From assembly GCF_011305415.1 (NCBI RefSeq), contig NZ_JAANOQ010000010.1, positions 30,902-94,901 on the forward strand: a stretch of DNA of 64,000 bases, in the 5' to 3' direction. The number at the start of each line of letters is the position of its first letter. Position 1 is the first letter of the stretch. The position numbers and the translations under genes were made by a program. The notes under the pieces were generated by a model. That model ran no database searches. It was not told the DNA's origin and saw only the letters and a list, made by a program, of their open reading frames with translations. This stretch comes from Flavobacterium bernardetii. Its GTDB lineage: Bacteria; Bacteroidota; Bacteroidia; Flavobacteriales; Flavobacteriaceae. This document shows, piece by piece, positions 47,362 to 54,526 of the stretch.

Positions 47362-47391
47362 AAGCCTCATATTTTATGAGGCTTCTTTTTT
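47362..47391. terminator. Bidirectional terminator parC / T9SS gene
   Basis: AAGCCTCATA / TATGAGGCTT 10-bp stem with a 3-nt loop. Run of A before and T after. Confidence 0.85.
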
Positions 47392-48263
47392 TAAAATTTA
47401 ATTATTTTATAATTTATGGATGTATCAATCCAATTTATTTTCACGAAATAGATTCCAGATTCAAATTTTGAAAAGTCTAAATTTGAAGTATTTTCATTTT
47501 TAATGTCTAATACTTTTCCAGTCATATCTAAAATTTCAACACTTTGATAATCTGAGTATGAAGTAGAAATAGTTAAGTTACTTTGTACTGGATTAGGATA
47601 TAGCTGCACATTCTTTTTTGAAACAAAATTTGCTGAATTTAGAATTATAGTATTATCTAAATAATCAGGAATTCCATTGGTATTGGTGTCATCATCTAAA
47701 GGTGATCCGTTTAGATTATAATCTTCATTGATTGTTAGAACACCATCTTCATCATCATCAGGATCTCTAAAATTAAAGATTCCATCATTATCAGTATCTT
47801 CATTATTTAGTATGGTGTCATTGTTTAAATCTTCCAATTCATTTAATATAGAATCATTGTCATCATCAAGATCAGGATTAATGGTTTTTAAAGTTATATT
47901 CGAAAAATTAAAATCTATAGTTGCTTGGTCGTAACTGGGACCAGTTCCATTATACGTTAATTTTAAAAAACAATCCTGTAAAGAATTTACTTGATTAATA
48001 TATGTATTTCCAATTACATTCGTATTATTTGTGTAATCAGTAAAGCTTGGAAATAAGGAAAGATTGTATCCAGAAAAATTGAATCCCAACGTTAAAGCTT
48101 TATTGTAAATATAGGTATTGATATAATAATTAATGTCGAATGTAGCAAACCCATCATTGTCATTGTCAATCGTAAAATAATAGTTAATACCAGGAGGTGG
48201 TGGTTGTCCCATAGCACTATTAAGCGAAAATAGTACTATTAGTAATGAAGTTATTTTTTTCAT
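47391..48263 (-). CDS. Secreted protein with thrombospondin-type-3-like calcium repeats and T9SS sorting domain
   Basis: A 290-residue exported protein (signal KKITSLLIVLFSLNSAMGQ). The middle (about 130-205) is a string of acidic calcium-binding repeats: DLDDDNDSILNELEDLNNDTILNNEDTDNDGIFNFRDPDDDEDGVLTINEDYN, as in thrombospondin type 3 repeats, which bind calcium and act as rigid linkers. The N-terminal part also has a DNDNDGFATFD loop. The last ~75 residues (VQLYPNPVQSNLTISTSYSDYQSVEILDMTGKVL ... SGIYFVKINW) are a type A T9SS sorting domain. It is a cell-surface or secreted protein with no visible enzyme domain, and ends at a bidirectional terminator. Confidence 0.85.
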   Translation of the reverse strand: MKKITSLLIVLFSLNSAMGQPPPPGINYYFTIDNDNDGFATFDINYYINTYIYNKALTLGFNFSGYNLSLFPSFTDYTNNTNVIGNTYINQVNSLQDCFLKLTYNGTGPSYDQATIDFNFSNITLKTINPDLDDDNDSILNELEDLNNDTILNNEDTDNDGIFNFRDPDDDEDGVLTINEDYNLNGSPLDDDTNTNGIPDYLDNTIILNSANFVSKKNVQLYPNPVQSNLTISTSYSDYQSVEILDMTGKVLDIKNENTSNLDFSKFESGIYFVKINWIDTSINYKIIKF

Positions 48264-48499
48264 GTTTTAAGCTTTTAAATGATACAAATAATAAGAAGAA
48301 AAGGCAATTAGAGATTATCTCAAACTAAATTCACTAATGGATAAGATAATTTATGATTGACAGAACATTTATATGATTTTTTAAGTTCCGTAAAAAATGA
48401 GTAAATAATTATTGATGTGAATTTACTCAAGTATCGCTTTTTTATATTACGTTACATCCGTAAAATTTGTTAATATTCTGTATTGTTTATTCACAAAAA

Positions 48500-48527
48500 A
48501 AAAGTCCCGAAAATTCTTTTCGGGACT
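48500..48527 (-). terminator. Second terminator of the TerC gene
   Basis: AGTCCCGAAAA / TTTTCGGGACT, 11-bp stem, 3-nt loop, T-run on the minus strand. Nearly the same stem as at 22559-22590. Confidence 0.75.
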
Positions 48528-48540
48528 ACATAATTGTAAA

Positions 48541-48568
48541 AAAAAGCCCCGAATATTATTTCGAGGCT
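48541..48568 (-). terminator. First terminator of the TerC gene
   Basis: AGCCTCGAA / TTCGGGGCT stem (one mismatch) followed by T8 on the minus strand, close to the gene's stop. Confidence 0.75.
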
Positions 48569-48575
48569 TATATAT

Positions 48576-49433
48576 TTAATTCGTTACATCAGAATCTTCT
48601 AATTTCTTATCCAAAATTTTACTATTATGTAAAACCACTGGTTTTTTGCTGTTTTTCTTCATTCTTAAATTCAAGAACTCTACAAATAAAGAGAAGAAAA
48701 TAGCAAAGTATAAATACCCTTTTGGAATACTGTGAACTTCTGTTCCGCCAAAGAATTTAATTTCTGCTAAATGTGAACCTTCTGCTAAAAGCATTACACC
48801 AATTAAAATTAAAAATGATAATCCTAAAATTTGAATGGTTGGATGTTCGTTTACGAATTTAGATACAGGTCCAGCAAAAATTAACATGATGATAATTGAA
48901 ATAACAATAGCTGCAATCATAATTTCTAATGCACCTGCTGCACCAAAACCAATTGGAGGTTCAGCAGCACTTACTAATCCAACAGCAGTTAAAATACTAT
49001 CAAATGAGAATACAATATTTAATAAAGCAATTTGAATAACAGCAGCACTTAATGAGTTACTTGCTTTACCAGAAGTACCTTCTTCTTCACCTTCTAATTT
49101 ATGATGAATTTCAGAAACTGATTTATATAATAGGAATAATCCACCACCAAATACAATCAAACTTTGACCATTTAATCCACCAGATACAAATCCCCAATCA
49201 AAATCAAAGAAAGAATCTTTTAAACTCATTACCCAAGTAATACCGAAAAGTAAGATAATTCTAAATGCCATGGCTAATAATAAACCAATTCTTCTAGCTT
49301 TTGGTTGATCTTCAGCTTTTAATTTACCTGATACAATTGATAAGAATACAATGTTGTCAATACCTAAAATAATTTCTAAAAAAGTTAGGGTTAATAAAGC
49401 TACCCAAGCATTCGGATTTGATAAAATTTCCAT
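48576..49433 (-). CDS. TerC family integral membrane protein
   Basis: A 285-residue membrane protein with about seven helices. The family core is ALLTLTFLEIILGIDNIVFLSIVSGKL (residues 13-39), with acidic residues in the helices (Glu20, Asp26) that are thought to bind a metal ion, and a second inverted half with LLNIVFSFDSILTAVGLV. TerC-family proteins act in manganese export and metallation of exported proteins. Substrate here is not proven. The C-terminal tail is basic and hydrophilic. Monocistronic with two terminators. Confidence 0.9.
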   Translation of the reverse strand: MEILSNPNAWVALLTLTFLEIILGIDNIVFLSIVSGKLKAEDQPKARRIGLLLAMAFRIILLFGITWVMSLKDSFFDFDWGFVSGGLNGQSLIVFGGGLFLLYKSVSEIHHKLEGEEEGTSGKASNSLSAAVIQIALLNIVFSFDSILTAVGLVSAAEPPIGFGAAGALEIMIAAIVISIIIMLIFAGPVSKFVNEHPTIQILGLSFLILIGVMLLAEGSHLAEIKFFGGTEVHSIPKGYLYFAIFFSLFVEFLNLRMKKNSKKPVVLHNSKILDKKLEDSDVTN

Positions 49434-49481
49434 TTAGTTTAGTTTGTTAATTTATTTTTTACTGTGATTTTACGTAGATTG

Positions 49482-49847
49482 TTATAGTTTTGTTACAGAA
49501 CCAAACTGTTTTTTTGCATCGCCCACAAAAGAATATTCGAAGTTATATTTTAAATCTTTGGTGTTTAGTATTTTAACATGAACCGCTTTTTTCTCAGCTC
49601 TGTTTTTGGGTTTCACATTTTCCAAGATATATTCGCAATCATTAATCCAACGAATAGAAAATGTATCAACAATAGCATTATAATTTTCTATTTGAATGGA
49701 ATCATTTCTTTCAAATGTACTCGTAAATTTTTTTCCTTCTACTGTAGTTTCAGAAGTAAATTTCCCCGTTTTAAAATCTTTACAAGTTCTTTCTTGGTTG
49801 TAACAAGAAACAAGAGTTAAAGTGAATAATAATATTATTTTTTTCAA
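49482..49847 (-). CDS. Small lipoprotein (family often mislabelled 'DNA topoisomerase IV')
   Basis: A 121-residue protein with signal MKKIILLFTLTLVSC (lipobox LVSC). The mature part reads ERTCKDFKTGKFTSETTVEGKKFTSTFERNDSIQIENY ... IRWINDCEYILENV, a compact beta-rich lipocalin-like or cystatin-like sequence with two cysteines. I recall relatives in Flavobacterium annotated as DNA topoisomerase IV; nothing in this sequence supports that. Function unknown. It lies downstream of the DUF6095 gene on the same strand. Confidence 0.75.
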   Translation of the reverse strand: MKKIILLFTLTLVSCYNQERTCKDFKTGKFTSETTVEGKKFTSTFERNDSIQIENYNAIVDTFSIRWINDCEYILENVKPKNRAEKKAVHVKILNTKDLKYNFEYSFVGDAKKQFGSVTKL

Positions 49848-49901
49848 TTATTTATTTTTTTATTATTTCGTAAATTGTAAATCTAAAATCGTAAATCAAA
49901 A

Positions 49902-50123
49902 CTATTTCTCAAACATGCTTTTCATAATCGTATTGATCCCTTTAAACATAAGATAAACGGCATATGCACAAATTAGAACAGCCAAAATTAGCACATAAAT
50001 GAACAAGGGATGTTTTTGATTCTTAAAACTGCTATTTAATATGAAAACACCAATAAATAGAGTAGGAAGTGAGCCTGCTAAATATTGAAGACCTTTATTT
50101 AAAACTTCTTTGTTAACCGACAT
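49902..50123 (-). CDS. DUF6095 family membrane protein
   Basis: A 73-residue protein with two helices (about 13-30 and 39-58): LNKGLQYLAGSLPTLFIGVFILNSSFKNQKHPLFIYVLILAVLICAYAVYLMFKGINTIM. The pattern matches DUF6095, a small Bacteroidota inner-membrane family with no known role. Its start follows the stop of the 50125 gene by one base, so the two are translationally coupled. Downstream is a short stretch of repeat-like bases (cgtaaatc words). Confidence 0.8.
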   Translation of the reverse strand: MSVNKEVLNKGLQYLAGSLPTLFIGVFILNSSFKNQKHPLFIYVLILAVLICAYAVYLMFKGINTIMKSMFEK

Positions 50124-50124
50124 A

Positions 50125-50682
50125 TTAGAAACTTAATCGTAAACCTAATCCATTTTGATTAGCAACTAAATTTAAATTAGCTTCAAAATTATTTTCTAAT
50201 TCACTCGTAGTTTTTAATCCGTTATTATAAGTATCAACCGCTTCTTGTAATTTTTTATTTTTACCTTTTAAAACAAAAATTGAAGTCCCTACTAAAACAG
50301 CACCTGATGCAGCAATAGCAGTTGGAAATTGTCCACCTTCTGTAACAATAGCCTTCACAGCGTCACTCACTATAAGTACTGAACCTAATCCTAATAATAA
50401 ACCACCAAAAACACTTTTATTTTTAGCTTTGTTGTATAATGAATACGCTTTGTAATCGTTGTCTTTTAAGTATTTCTTAATTTCATAAGACGGAATTTGC
50501 TCATTATTAATAAACATTTTTTTGTCTTTTAATTCGATAGTTTGTCCAGCAGGAATTTCTCTAGTTACAAATCGTGTTTGAGCAAAGCTTACAAACGAGA
50601 ATAATAATAAACTAACATAGATTAACTTTTTACTAATGCTTATTGCATTGTTTTTTTGGTGTTCATGAATGTTTGATTTCAT
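50125..50682 (-). CDS. Hypothetical exported protein sharing leader with 8403 barrel
   Basis: A 185-residue protein. The N-terminus MKSNIHEHQKNNAISISKK followed by a hydrophobic segment LIYVSLLLFSFVSFAQ is nearly the same as that of the barrel protein at 8403, although the mature parts are unrelated. The mature part has TREIPAGQTIELKDKKMFINNEQIPSYEIKKYLKDNDYKAY, then a membrane-like segment (about 85-135) with two short helices, and ends VANQNGLGLRLSF. It might be an inner-membrane or periplasmic protein. No family recognised. The long basic n-region is unusual for a signal peptide. It is coupled to the DUF6095 gene. Confidence 0.7.
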   Translation of the reverse strand: MKSNIHEHQKNNAISISKKLIYVSLLLFSFVSFAQTRFVTREIPAGQTIELKDKKMFINNEQIPSYEIKKYLKDNDYKAYSLYNKAKNKSVFGGLLLGLGSVLIVSDAVKAIVTEGGQFPTAIAASGAVLVGTSIFVLKGKNKKLQEAVDTYNNGLKTTSELENNFEANLNLVANQNGLGLRLSF

Positions 50683-50698
50683 ATTTTACTTTTTTTTA

Positions 50699-50720
50699 AT
50701 CTGAACTAGTTTCAGAGTCT
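50699..50720. repeat. REP-like hairpin fragment
   Basis: atctgaactagtttcagagtct, a diverged form of the hairpin at 53211-53231. The rest of the gap to murQ is T-rich low-complexity sequence (tttttacttttatcttttgcc). Confidence 0.6.
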
Positions 50721-50777
50721 ATTAATTAACTTTATTTTTTACTTTTATCTTTTGCCTTTTTACTTGGCTCTTATAAA

Positions 50778-51599
50778 TTAAAACCTTTTGCAATTAAAAA
50801 AATCAACTGCTTTTCTTACGCTTTTATATTCGTCTAATAATTTAGCACCAACTTCATATGTAACGGGAATTTCTTCCATAATCATTCGAATTCCTCTATC
50901 GATTAATTTATCATTACTCAATTGCATATCCACCATTTTGTTGCCTTTTACTTTTCCTAAAGCAATCATGGTTGATGTAGAAATCATATTTAAAACTAAT
51001 TTCTGAGCAGTTCCAGCTTTCATTCTGCTACTTCCTGTGACGAATTCTGGACCAACAATCACATCAATTGGATATTTAGCTGTTTTTGAAAGTGGACTTT
51101 CAGCATTACAACTAATACTCCCTGTAATAATATTGTTTGCATTACATTTTTGTAAACCACCAATTACATAAGGTGTTGTTCCAGATGCAGCAATCCCAAT
51201 TACCACATCGTTTTTAGTAATATTCCATTCTTGTAAATCTTCCCAAGCCTGATTTTTGTCATCTTCAGCAAATTCTACTGCTTTTCTTATTGCGGTATCT
51301 CCACCAGCAATAATTCCAATAACGGTATCAAAATCAACACCAAACGTTGGCGGACATTCACTAGCGTCAACCACACCCAATCTCCCAGAAGTTCCCGCAC
51401 CAATATAAAATAAACGGCCACCATTTTTCATTTTGGCAATAATTTGTTCAATTAAAGCTTCAATTTGTGGCAATGCATCTTCCACGGCAAACGGAACTGT
51501 TTTGTCTTCCGTGTTGATGTTGGTCAACAATTCTTTTACAGACATTTTTTCTAAATGTTCGTATTTTGAAGATTGCTCGGTTGTTTTAATAAATGACAT
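50778..51599 (-). CDS. murQ: N-acetylmuramic acid 6-phosphate etherase
   Basis: A 273-residue SIS-fold enzyme that cleaves the lactyl ether of MurNAc-6-phosphate to GlcNAc-6-phosphate and D-lactate in cell-wall recycling. The start is set at the ATG at 51599 (MSFIKTTEQSSKYEHLEKMSV); a further 20 residues from an ATG at 51659 are unlike the family and a likely -7 element lies between the two starts. Motifs: GGRLFYIGAGTSGRLGVVDASECPPTFG, GIIAGGDTAIRKAVEFAEDD, GIAASGTTPYVIGGL, and EFVTGSSRMKAGTAQK. No anmK, nagZ or PTS gene is nearby. Confidence 0.95.
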   Translation of the reverse strand: MSFIKTTEQSSKYEHLEKMSVKELLTNINTEDKTVPFAVEDALPQIEALIEQIIAKMKNGGRLFYIGAGTSGRLGVVDASECPPTFGVDFDTVIGIIAGGDTAIRKAVEFAEDDKNQAWEDLQEWNITKNDVVIGIAASGTTPYVIGGLQKCNANNIITGSISCNAESPLSKTAKYPIDVIVGPEFVTGSSRMKAGTAQKLVLNMISTSTMIALGKVKGNKMVDMQLSNDKLIDRGIRMIMEEIPVTYEVGAKLLDEYKSVRKAVDFFNCKRF

Positions 51600-51621
51600 T
51601 GAAAATTCTATTATAGTTGTC

Positions 51622-51629
51622 CAAATATA
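51622..51629 (-). promoter_or_regulatory. Candidate -7 element of murQ
   Basis: Minus-strand TATATTTG, 22 nt before the chosen ATG; supports the shorter murQ start. Confidence 0.5.
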
Positions 51630-51680
51630 CAAAGTATTTATAAATTTAAAGAATGACAACCATAGTTTATTGAATATTTT

Positions 51681-51688
51681 TATATTTG
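51681..51688 (+). promoter_or_regulatory. Candidate -7 element of the 51705 glycosyltransferase
   Basis: TATATTTG, 16 nt before the TTG start codon. It implies a very short leader. Confidence 0.5.
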
Positions 51689-51704
51689 TTAAAAACTATA
51701 TCTT

Positions 51705-52808
51705 TTGGATAAGAAACCTTCAAGATTAAAAATTTGTTTAATTACCGTAACACTTTCAGATGGTGGTGCAGAACGCGTTGCTGCGTTGTTATCTAAATAT
51801 TTTGATAACCAGGAATTTGAAGTCTATCACGTGGTTTTTTCAGGAAAAGTGGAATATGATTTTTCAGGTAAAATTTTCCATTTAGAACATTTAAAAGATA
51901 AAAGAAATAGCTGGTGGAGTAGAAGCAAGCGGTTTTTTGCTTTGAAGAAATTCTTCGCCAACAATGATTTTGATTATGTAATTGATTTTAGAACGAAACC
52001 TCTTTTATTACAAGAATTAATAATTCACAACTTCGTTTATCCGAAATTCATACAAACAATTCATAGTTTTAAGCTGCAATCGTACCTTCCAAAAAACAAA
52101 TTTTTAGCGAAATTATTATATAAAAACTGCCAACAATTTATCACAGTTTCGAAAGGAATTAATGATAAAGTTAGTTCGAAATACAAGTTTATTCCTTCTC
52201 AAACACTTTACAATCCAATTGATTTTGAATCTATTTCTGAAAAAACAACTGAAGCTATTCCAGATGATTTTCAATATATTTTATCAGTTGGAAGTATGAA
52301 TAAAAATGTAAAGCAATTTGATAAATTAATTGCATGTTATGCGAAATCGGTTTTACCATCAAAAAATATCAAACTGATTATTTTAGGTGATGGAAAATTG
52401 AAAAATAAATGGATAAAATTAGTCGAAAGCTTGAATTTACAGGAAATGGTAGTTTTTAAAGGCAATGTGAAAAATCCGTTCAGATATTATAAAAATGCTT
52501 TGTTTACGGTTTCAACAAGTAAATATGAAGGAATGCCAATGGTTTTATTAGAATCTTTAGCGTGCGGAACTCCTATAATTTCTTGGGATTATGCTTCTGG
52601 TCCAAATGAAATAATTGCAAATGAAAAGAATGGTTTACTAGTCGAAAATCAGAATTCAGAAAAACTTATTGAAGCGATTAATCTGTTTGTTTCAGATAAT
52701 AATTTATATTTACAGTGTAAAGAAAACGCGCTAACAAGTGTAAAACAGTTTAGTTTAGAAACTATTGGCGCCGAATGGGTTAGCCTTTTTGAAAAACAAA
52801 GAACATAA
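51705..52808 (+). CDS. Glycosyltransferase, GT4-like (GT-B fold)
   Basis: A 367-residue cytoplasmic glycosyltransferase. The likely start is a TTG at 51705 (MDKKPSRLKICLITVTLSDGGAERVAALLSKYF); no ATG is found before the conserved beta-strand. The N-terminal half has GGAERV, typical of GT4. The C-terminal half has SVGSMNKNVKQFDKLI, KLIILGDGKLKNKWIKLV, VVFKGNVKNPFRYYKNALFTVSTSKYEGMPMVLLESLACGTPIIS with the EX7E-like donor-binding site. Donor and acceptor are unknown. An FdtA-like gene starts two bases after its stop, so they form an operon with surface-glycan character. Confidence 0.88.
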   Translation: MDKKPSRLKICLITVTLSDGGAERVAALLSKYFDNQEFEVYHVVFSGKVEYDFSGKIFHLEHLKDKRNSWWSRSKRFFALKKFFANNDFDYVIDFRTKPLLLQELIIHNFVYPKFIQTIHSFKLQSYLPKNKFLAKLLYKNCQQFITVSKGINDKVSSKYKFIPSQTLYNPIDFESISEKTTEAIPDDFQYILSVGSMNKNVKQFDKLIACYAKSVLPSKNIKLIILGDGKLKNKWIKLVESLNLQEMVVFKGNVKNPFRYYKNALFTVSTSKYEGMPMVLLESLACGTPIISWDYASGPNEIIANEKNGLLVENQNSEKLIEAINLFVSDNNLYLQCKENALTSVKQFSLETIGAEWVSLFEKQRT

Positions 52809-52809
52809 A

Positions 52810-53202
52810 ATGAATTATAAAATTATAGATATCCCTAAAATAAATAACAAAAGTGGTAACATTGGTGTTATTGAAAATAAGACTATTCCTTTTGATGTAA
52901 AACGAGTATATTATTTGTTTGATATTCCAAGTGGCGCTAAGCGTGGCGGACATGCGCATAAAAAATTAAAACAAGTTTTAATAGCGATTTCTGGAAGTTT
53001 TGATGTGGTTTTGAAAGATGGAAATTCAAAAGAAATTATCACTTTAAATCGCCCAGATAAAGGTTTACTAATTGAAAACAATATTTGGCGTGAGTTAGAA
53101 AATTTTTCTTCAGGTTCAGTATGTTTAGTTTTAGCTTCGGAAGAATTTTCGGAGGATGATTATATTAGAAGTTATAAGGACTATTTGAGTTTTGTGAAGT
53201 AG
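52810..53202 (+). CDS. FdtA/WxcM-like cupin (dTDP-sugar 3,4-oxoisomerase-like)
   Basis: A 130-residue cupin protein (start at the ATG at 52810; the longer frame from 52765 overlaps the preceding gene and is unlikely). It has YKIIDIPKINNKSGNIGVIENK, VKRVYYLFDIPSGAKRGGHAHKKLKQVLIAISGSFDVVLKDG and NIWRELENFSSGSVCLVLASEEFSEDDYIRSY, the signature pattern of FdtA/QdtA ketoisomerases. These convert dTDP-4-keto-6-deoxyglucose to the 3-keto isomer for dTDP-3-acetamido-sugars. The partner aminotransferase and acetyltransferase are not in the window. The gene ends at the REP-like double hairpin. Confidence 0.85.
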   Translation: MNYKIIDIPKINNKSGNIGVIENKTIPFDVKRVYYLFDIPSGAKRGGHAHKKLKQVLIAISGSFDVVLKDGNSKEIITLNRPDKGLLIENNIWRELENFSSGSVCLVLASEEFSEDDYIRSYKDYLSFVK

Positions 53203-53203
53203 C

Positions 53204-53275
53204 CATTGTCATTCTGAACTTGTTTCAGAATCTACTTAACTATAAATGAGATGCTGAAACGAGTTCAGCATGAAC
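53204..53275. repeat. REP-like double hairpin element
   Basis: Two 21-nt hairpins, each with 8-bp arms and a 5-nt loop: ATTCTGAA-CTTGT-TTCAGAAT (53211-53231) and ATGCTGAA-ACGAG-TTCAGCAT (53251-53271), separated by 19 bases. Fragments occur at 50699-50720 and near 10266. The IS110 element begins at its right edge. Confidence 0.8.
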
Positions 53276-53298
53276 TGTGTTAAAAAGCAAATTTATGG

Positions 53299-54264
53299 TT
53301 AATTAATTTCTAAATAAAATTCATTTTTAGTTGCTAGAGCAAATGCTTGTTTTAGCAATTTGTTAACAACTGCAATTAAAGCTACTTTTTTAGGTTTTCC
53401 TTTTGCTACTAATCTATCATATAATTCTATGCACGCTTTATTATATTTTTTTGCCGCCCAAGAGCAAACATATAACATTGCTCGAATTCTACTCATGCCC
53501 ATTTTGCATATCCTAGATTTTCCTTTTACACTAGTTCCTGATTCAAAAATTCTTGGACTTAATCCAACATAAGAACAAAGCTGTTTTGCGTTTTCAAATT
53601 TAGTAAAACCAGCACTTAAAACGATTAAAGCTAATGCTGTCTTTCTCCCTATTCCAGGGATACTTTGTAATTGATTAAATAAATTTTGGTGTTCTATTTT
53701 TATCAGAGCTTCCATCTTTTCTTCAATTAATTGAATCTCTTTTTCTATTGCTTTTATCATTTTACACAATCCTTTAATAACTAAAGTACTAGGTGCAGAA
53801 TTAAAACTAAACGCTTCTTTTTGTCTTATAAATCCAGTCCTATTTTTGTTTAATTGCTCTACATAAGCTTGCATCTGTTTCAATTCTAAAACATAATCAG
53901 CCTCTGGGTTCCATTGGTTTGGTGTTTCAGTTTTTCCATATTCTGCAATCATTTGAGCGTCTTTTTTGTCTGTTTTGGCACGCATCATACGCATTTGACA
54001 AAATCTTCTTATCACTAAAGGATTTATCACACAGACTCCAATTCCTTGTTTGTTTAAATATGTGGCTAAATTTAAATAATATGGTCCACTTGCTTCCATA
54101 ACACAAATTGATTGTGAGCCTCGTATCAACTTTAATAACGCTTTAAATCCTTTTAAATCATTACTAAATTTGTAATGAGAATATTTTTCTTCCTCATTTT
54201 TTAATGCAACATCAAAACTTAATTTTGAAATGTCGATTCCTACATAATTACATTTTTTTATCAT
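53299..54264 (-). CDS. IS110-family transposase (DEDD recombinase)
   Basis: A 321-residue protein, apparently full length. The N-terminal RuvC-like domain has the acidic tetrad: Asp11 in YVGIDISKLSFDVAL, Glu57 in CVMEASGPYY, and Asp99 and Asp102 in KTDKKDAQMIAEYG. The C-terminal transposase_20 domain holds the helix-hairpin LQSIPGIGRKTALALI and the conserved serine in FESGTSVKGKSRICKMG, the catalytic nucleophile of the family, then the RIRAMLYVCSWAAKKYN stretch. No frameshift is seen, so the element may be active. A long 5' and short 3' non-coding part places it in the IS110 rather than the IS1111 group. Confidence 0.93.
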   Translation of the reverse strand: MIKKCNYVGIDISKLSFDVALKNEEEKYSHYKFSNDLKGFKALLKLIRGSQSICVMEASGPYYLNLATYLNKQGIGVCVINPLVIRRFCQMRMMRAKTDKKDAQMIAEYGKTETPNQWNPEADYVLELKQMQAYVEQLNKNRTGFIRQKEAFSFNSAPSTLVIKGLCKMIKAIEKEIQLIEEKMEALIKIEHQNLFNQLQSIPGIGRKTALALIVLSAGFTKFENAKQLCSYVGLSPRIFESGTSVKGKSRICKMGMSRIRAMLYVCSWAAKKYNKACIELYDRLVAKGKPKKVALIAVVNKLLKQAFALATKNEFYLEIN

Positions 54265-54514
54265 AACTTTGTTTTAGACAAAAAAGAGTAAACGGAAGAA
54301 AAACTGCTTTTGACTTATCAATCCTAATTACAGGCTTTAATGCCTAATGAACTGTCCAAGTTCAAAGCAGAGAGGGAAAGGAACTAGCATGCTGAACAGT
54401 CTTTGATGACCAATGACAAAACTTAGTTTGTATCTTTCCCTTTCTTCTGTTGAAAACTTTTTATGATAAATTTACTTTAATTATTGTTAGTCCTAAAGAA
54501 AGTACAAACATAGG
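54265..54514 (-). ncRNA. Candidate bridge RNA region of the IS110 element
   Basis: In IS110 elements the non-coding end upstream of the transposase encodes a structured bridge RNA with target- and donor-binding loops. Here the region contains a 12-bp stem (54369-54380 with 54434-54445; AGAGAGGGAAAG / CTTTCCCTTTCT), enclosing 53 bases with a smaller AAAC-TTA-GTTT hairpin. A separate AGGC-TTTAAT-GCCT hairpin lies at 54332-54345. Exact RNA ends are not determined. Confidence 0.5.
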
Positions 54515-54526
54515 ATGACAAAATAA

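Larger units (their letters stand above)
48264..48575. other. Intergenic region upstream of T9SS gene and downstream of TerC gene
   Basis: No gene is visible. It contains an 8-bp inverted repeat GAGTAAAT / ATTTACTC with a 14-nt loop (48399-48428) and two tandem terminators for the TerC gene. Confidence 0.65.
53274..54518 (-). mobile_element. IS110-family insertion sequence
   Basis: About 1.25 kb: an intact transposase gene, 250 bases of structured non-coding sequence on its 5' side and only about 25 on its 3' side. Edges are estimated from a shared ATGA at 53270-53273 and 54515-54518, which fits a repeat reading CAGCATGA|CAAA split by the insertion. IS110 elements have no terminal inverted repeats, so the exact ends are inferred. 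The element sits nine bases beyond the stop of the GT2 gene. Confidence 0.75.

Noticed and set aside
49482..49847. Second topoisomerase IV gene
   Set aside because: The label known from relatives is not supported: the product is a 121-residue lipoprotein, and the true parE/parC are at 42160 and 44598.
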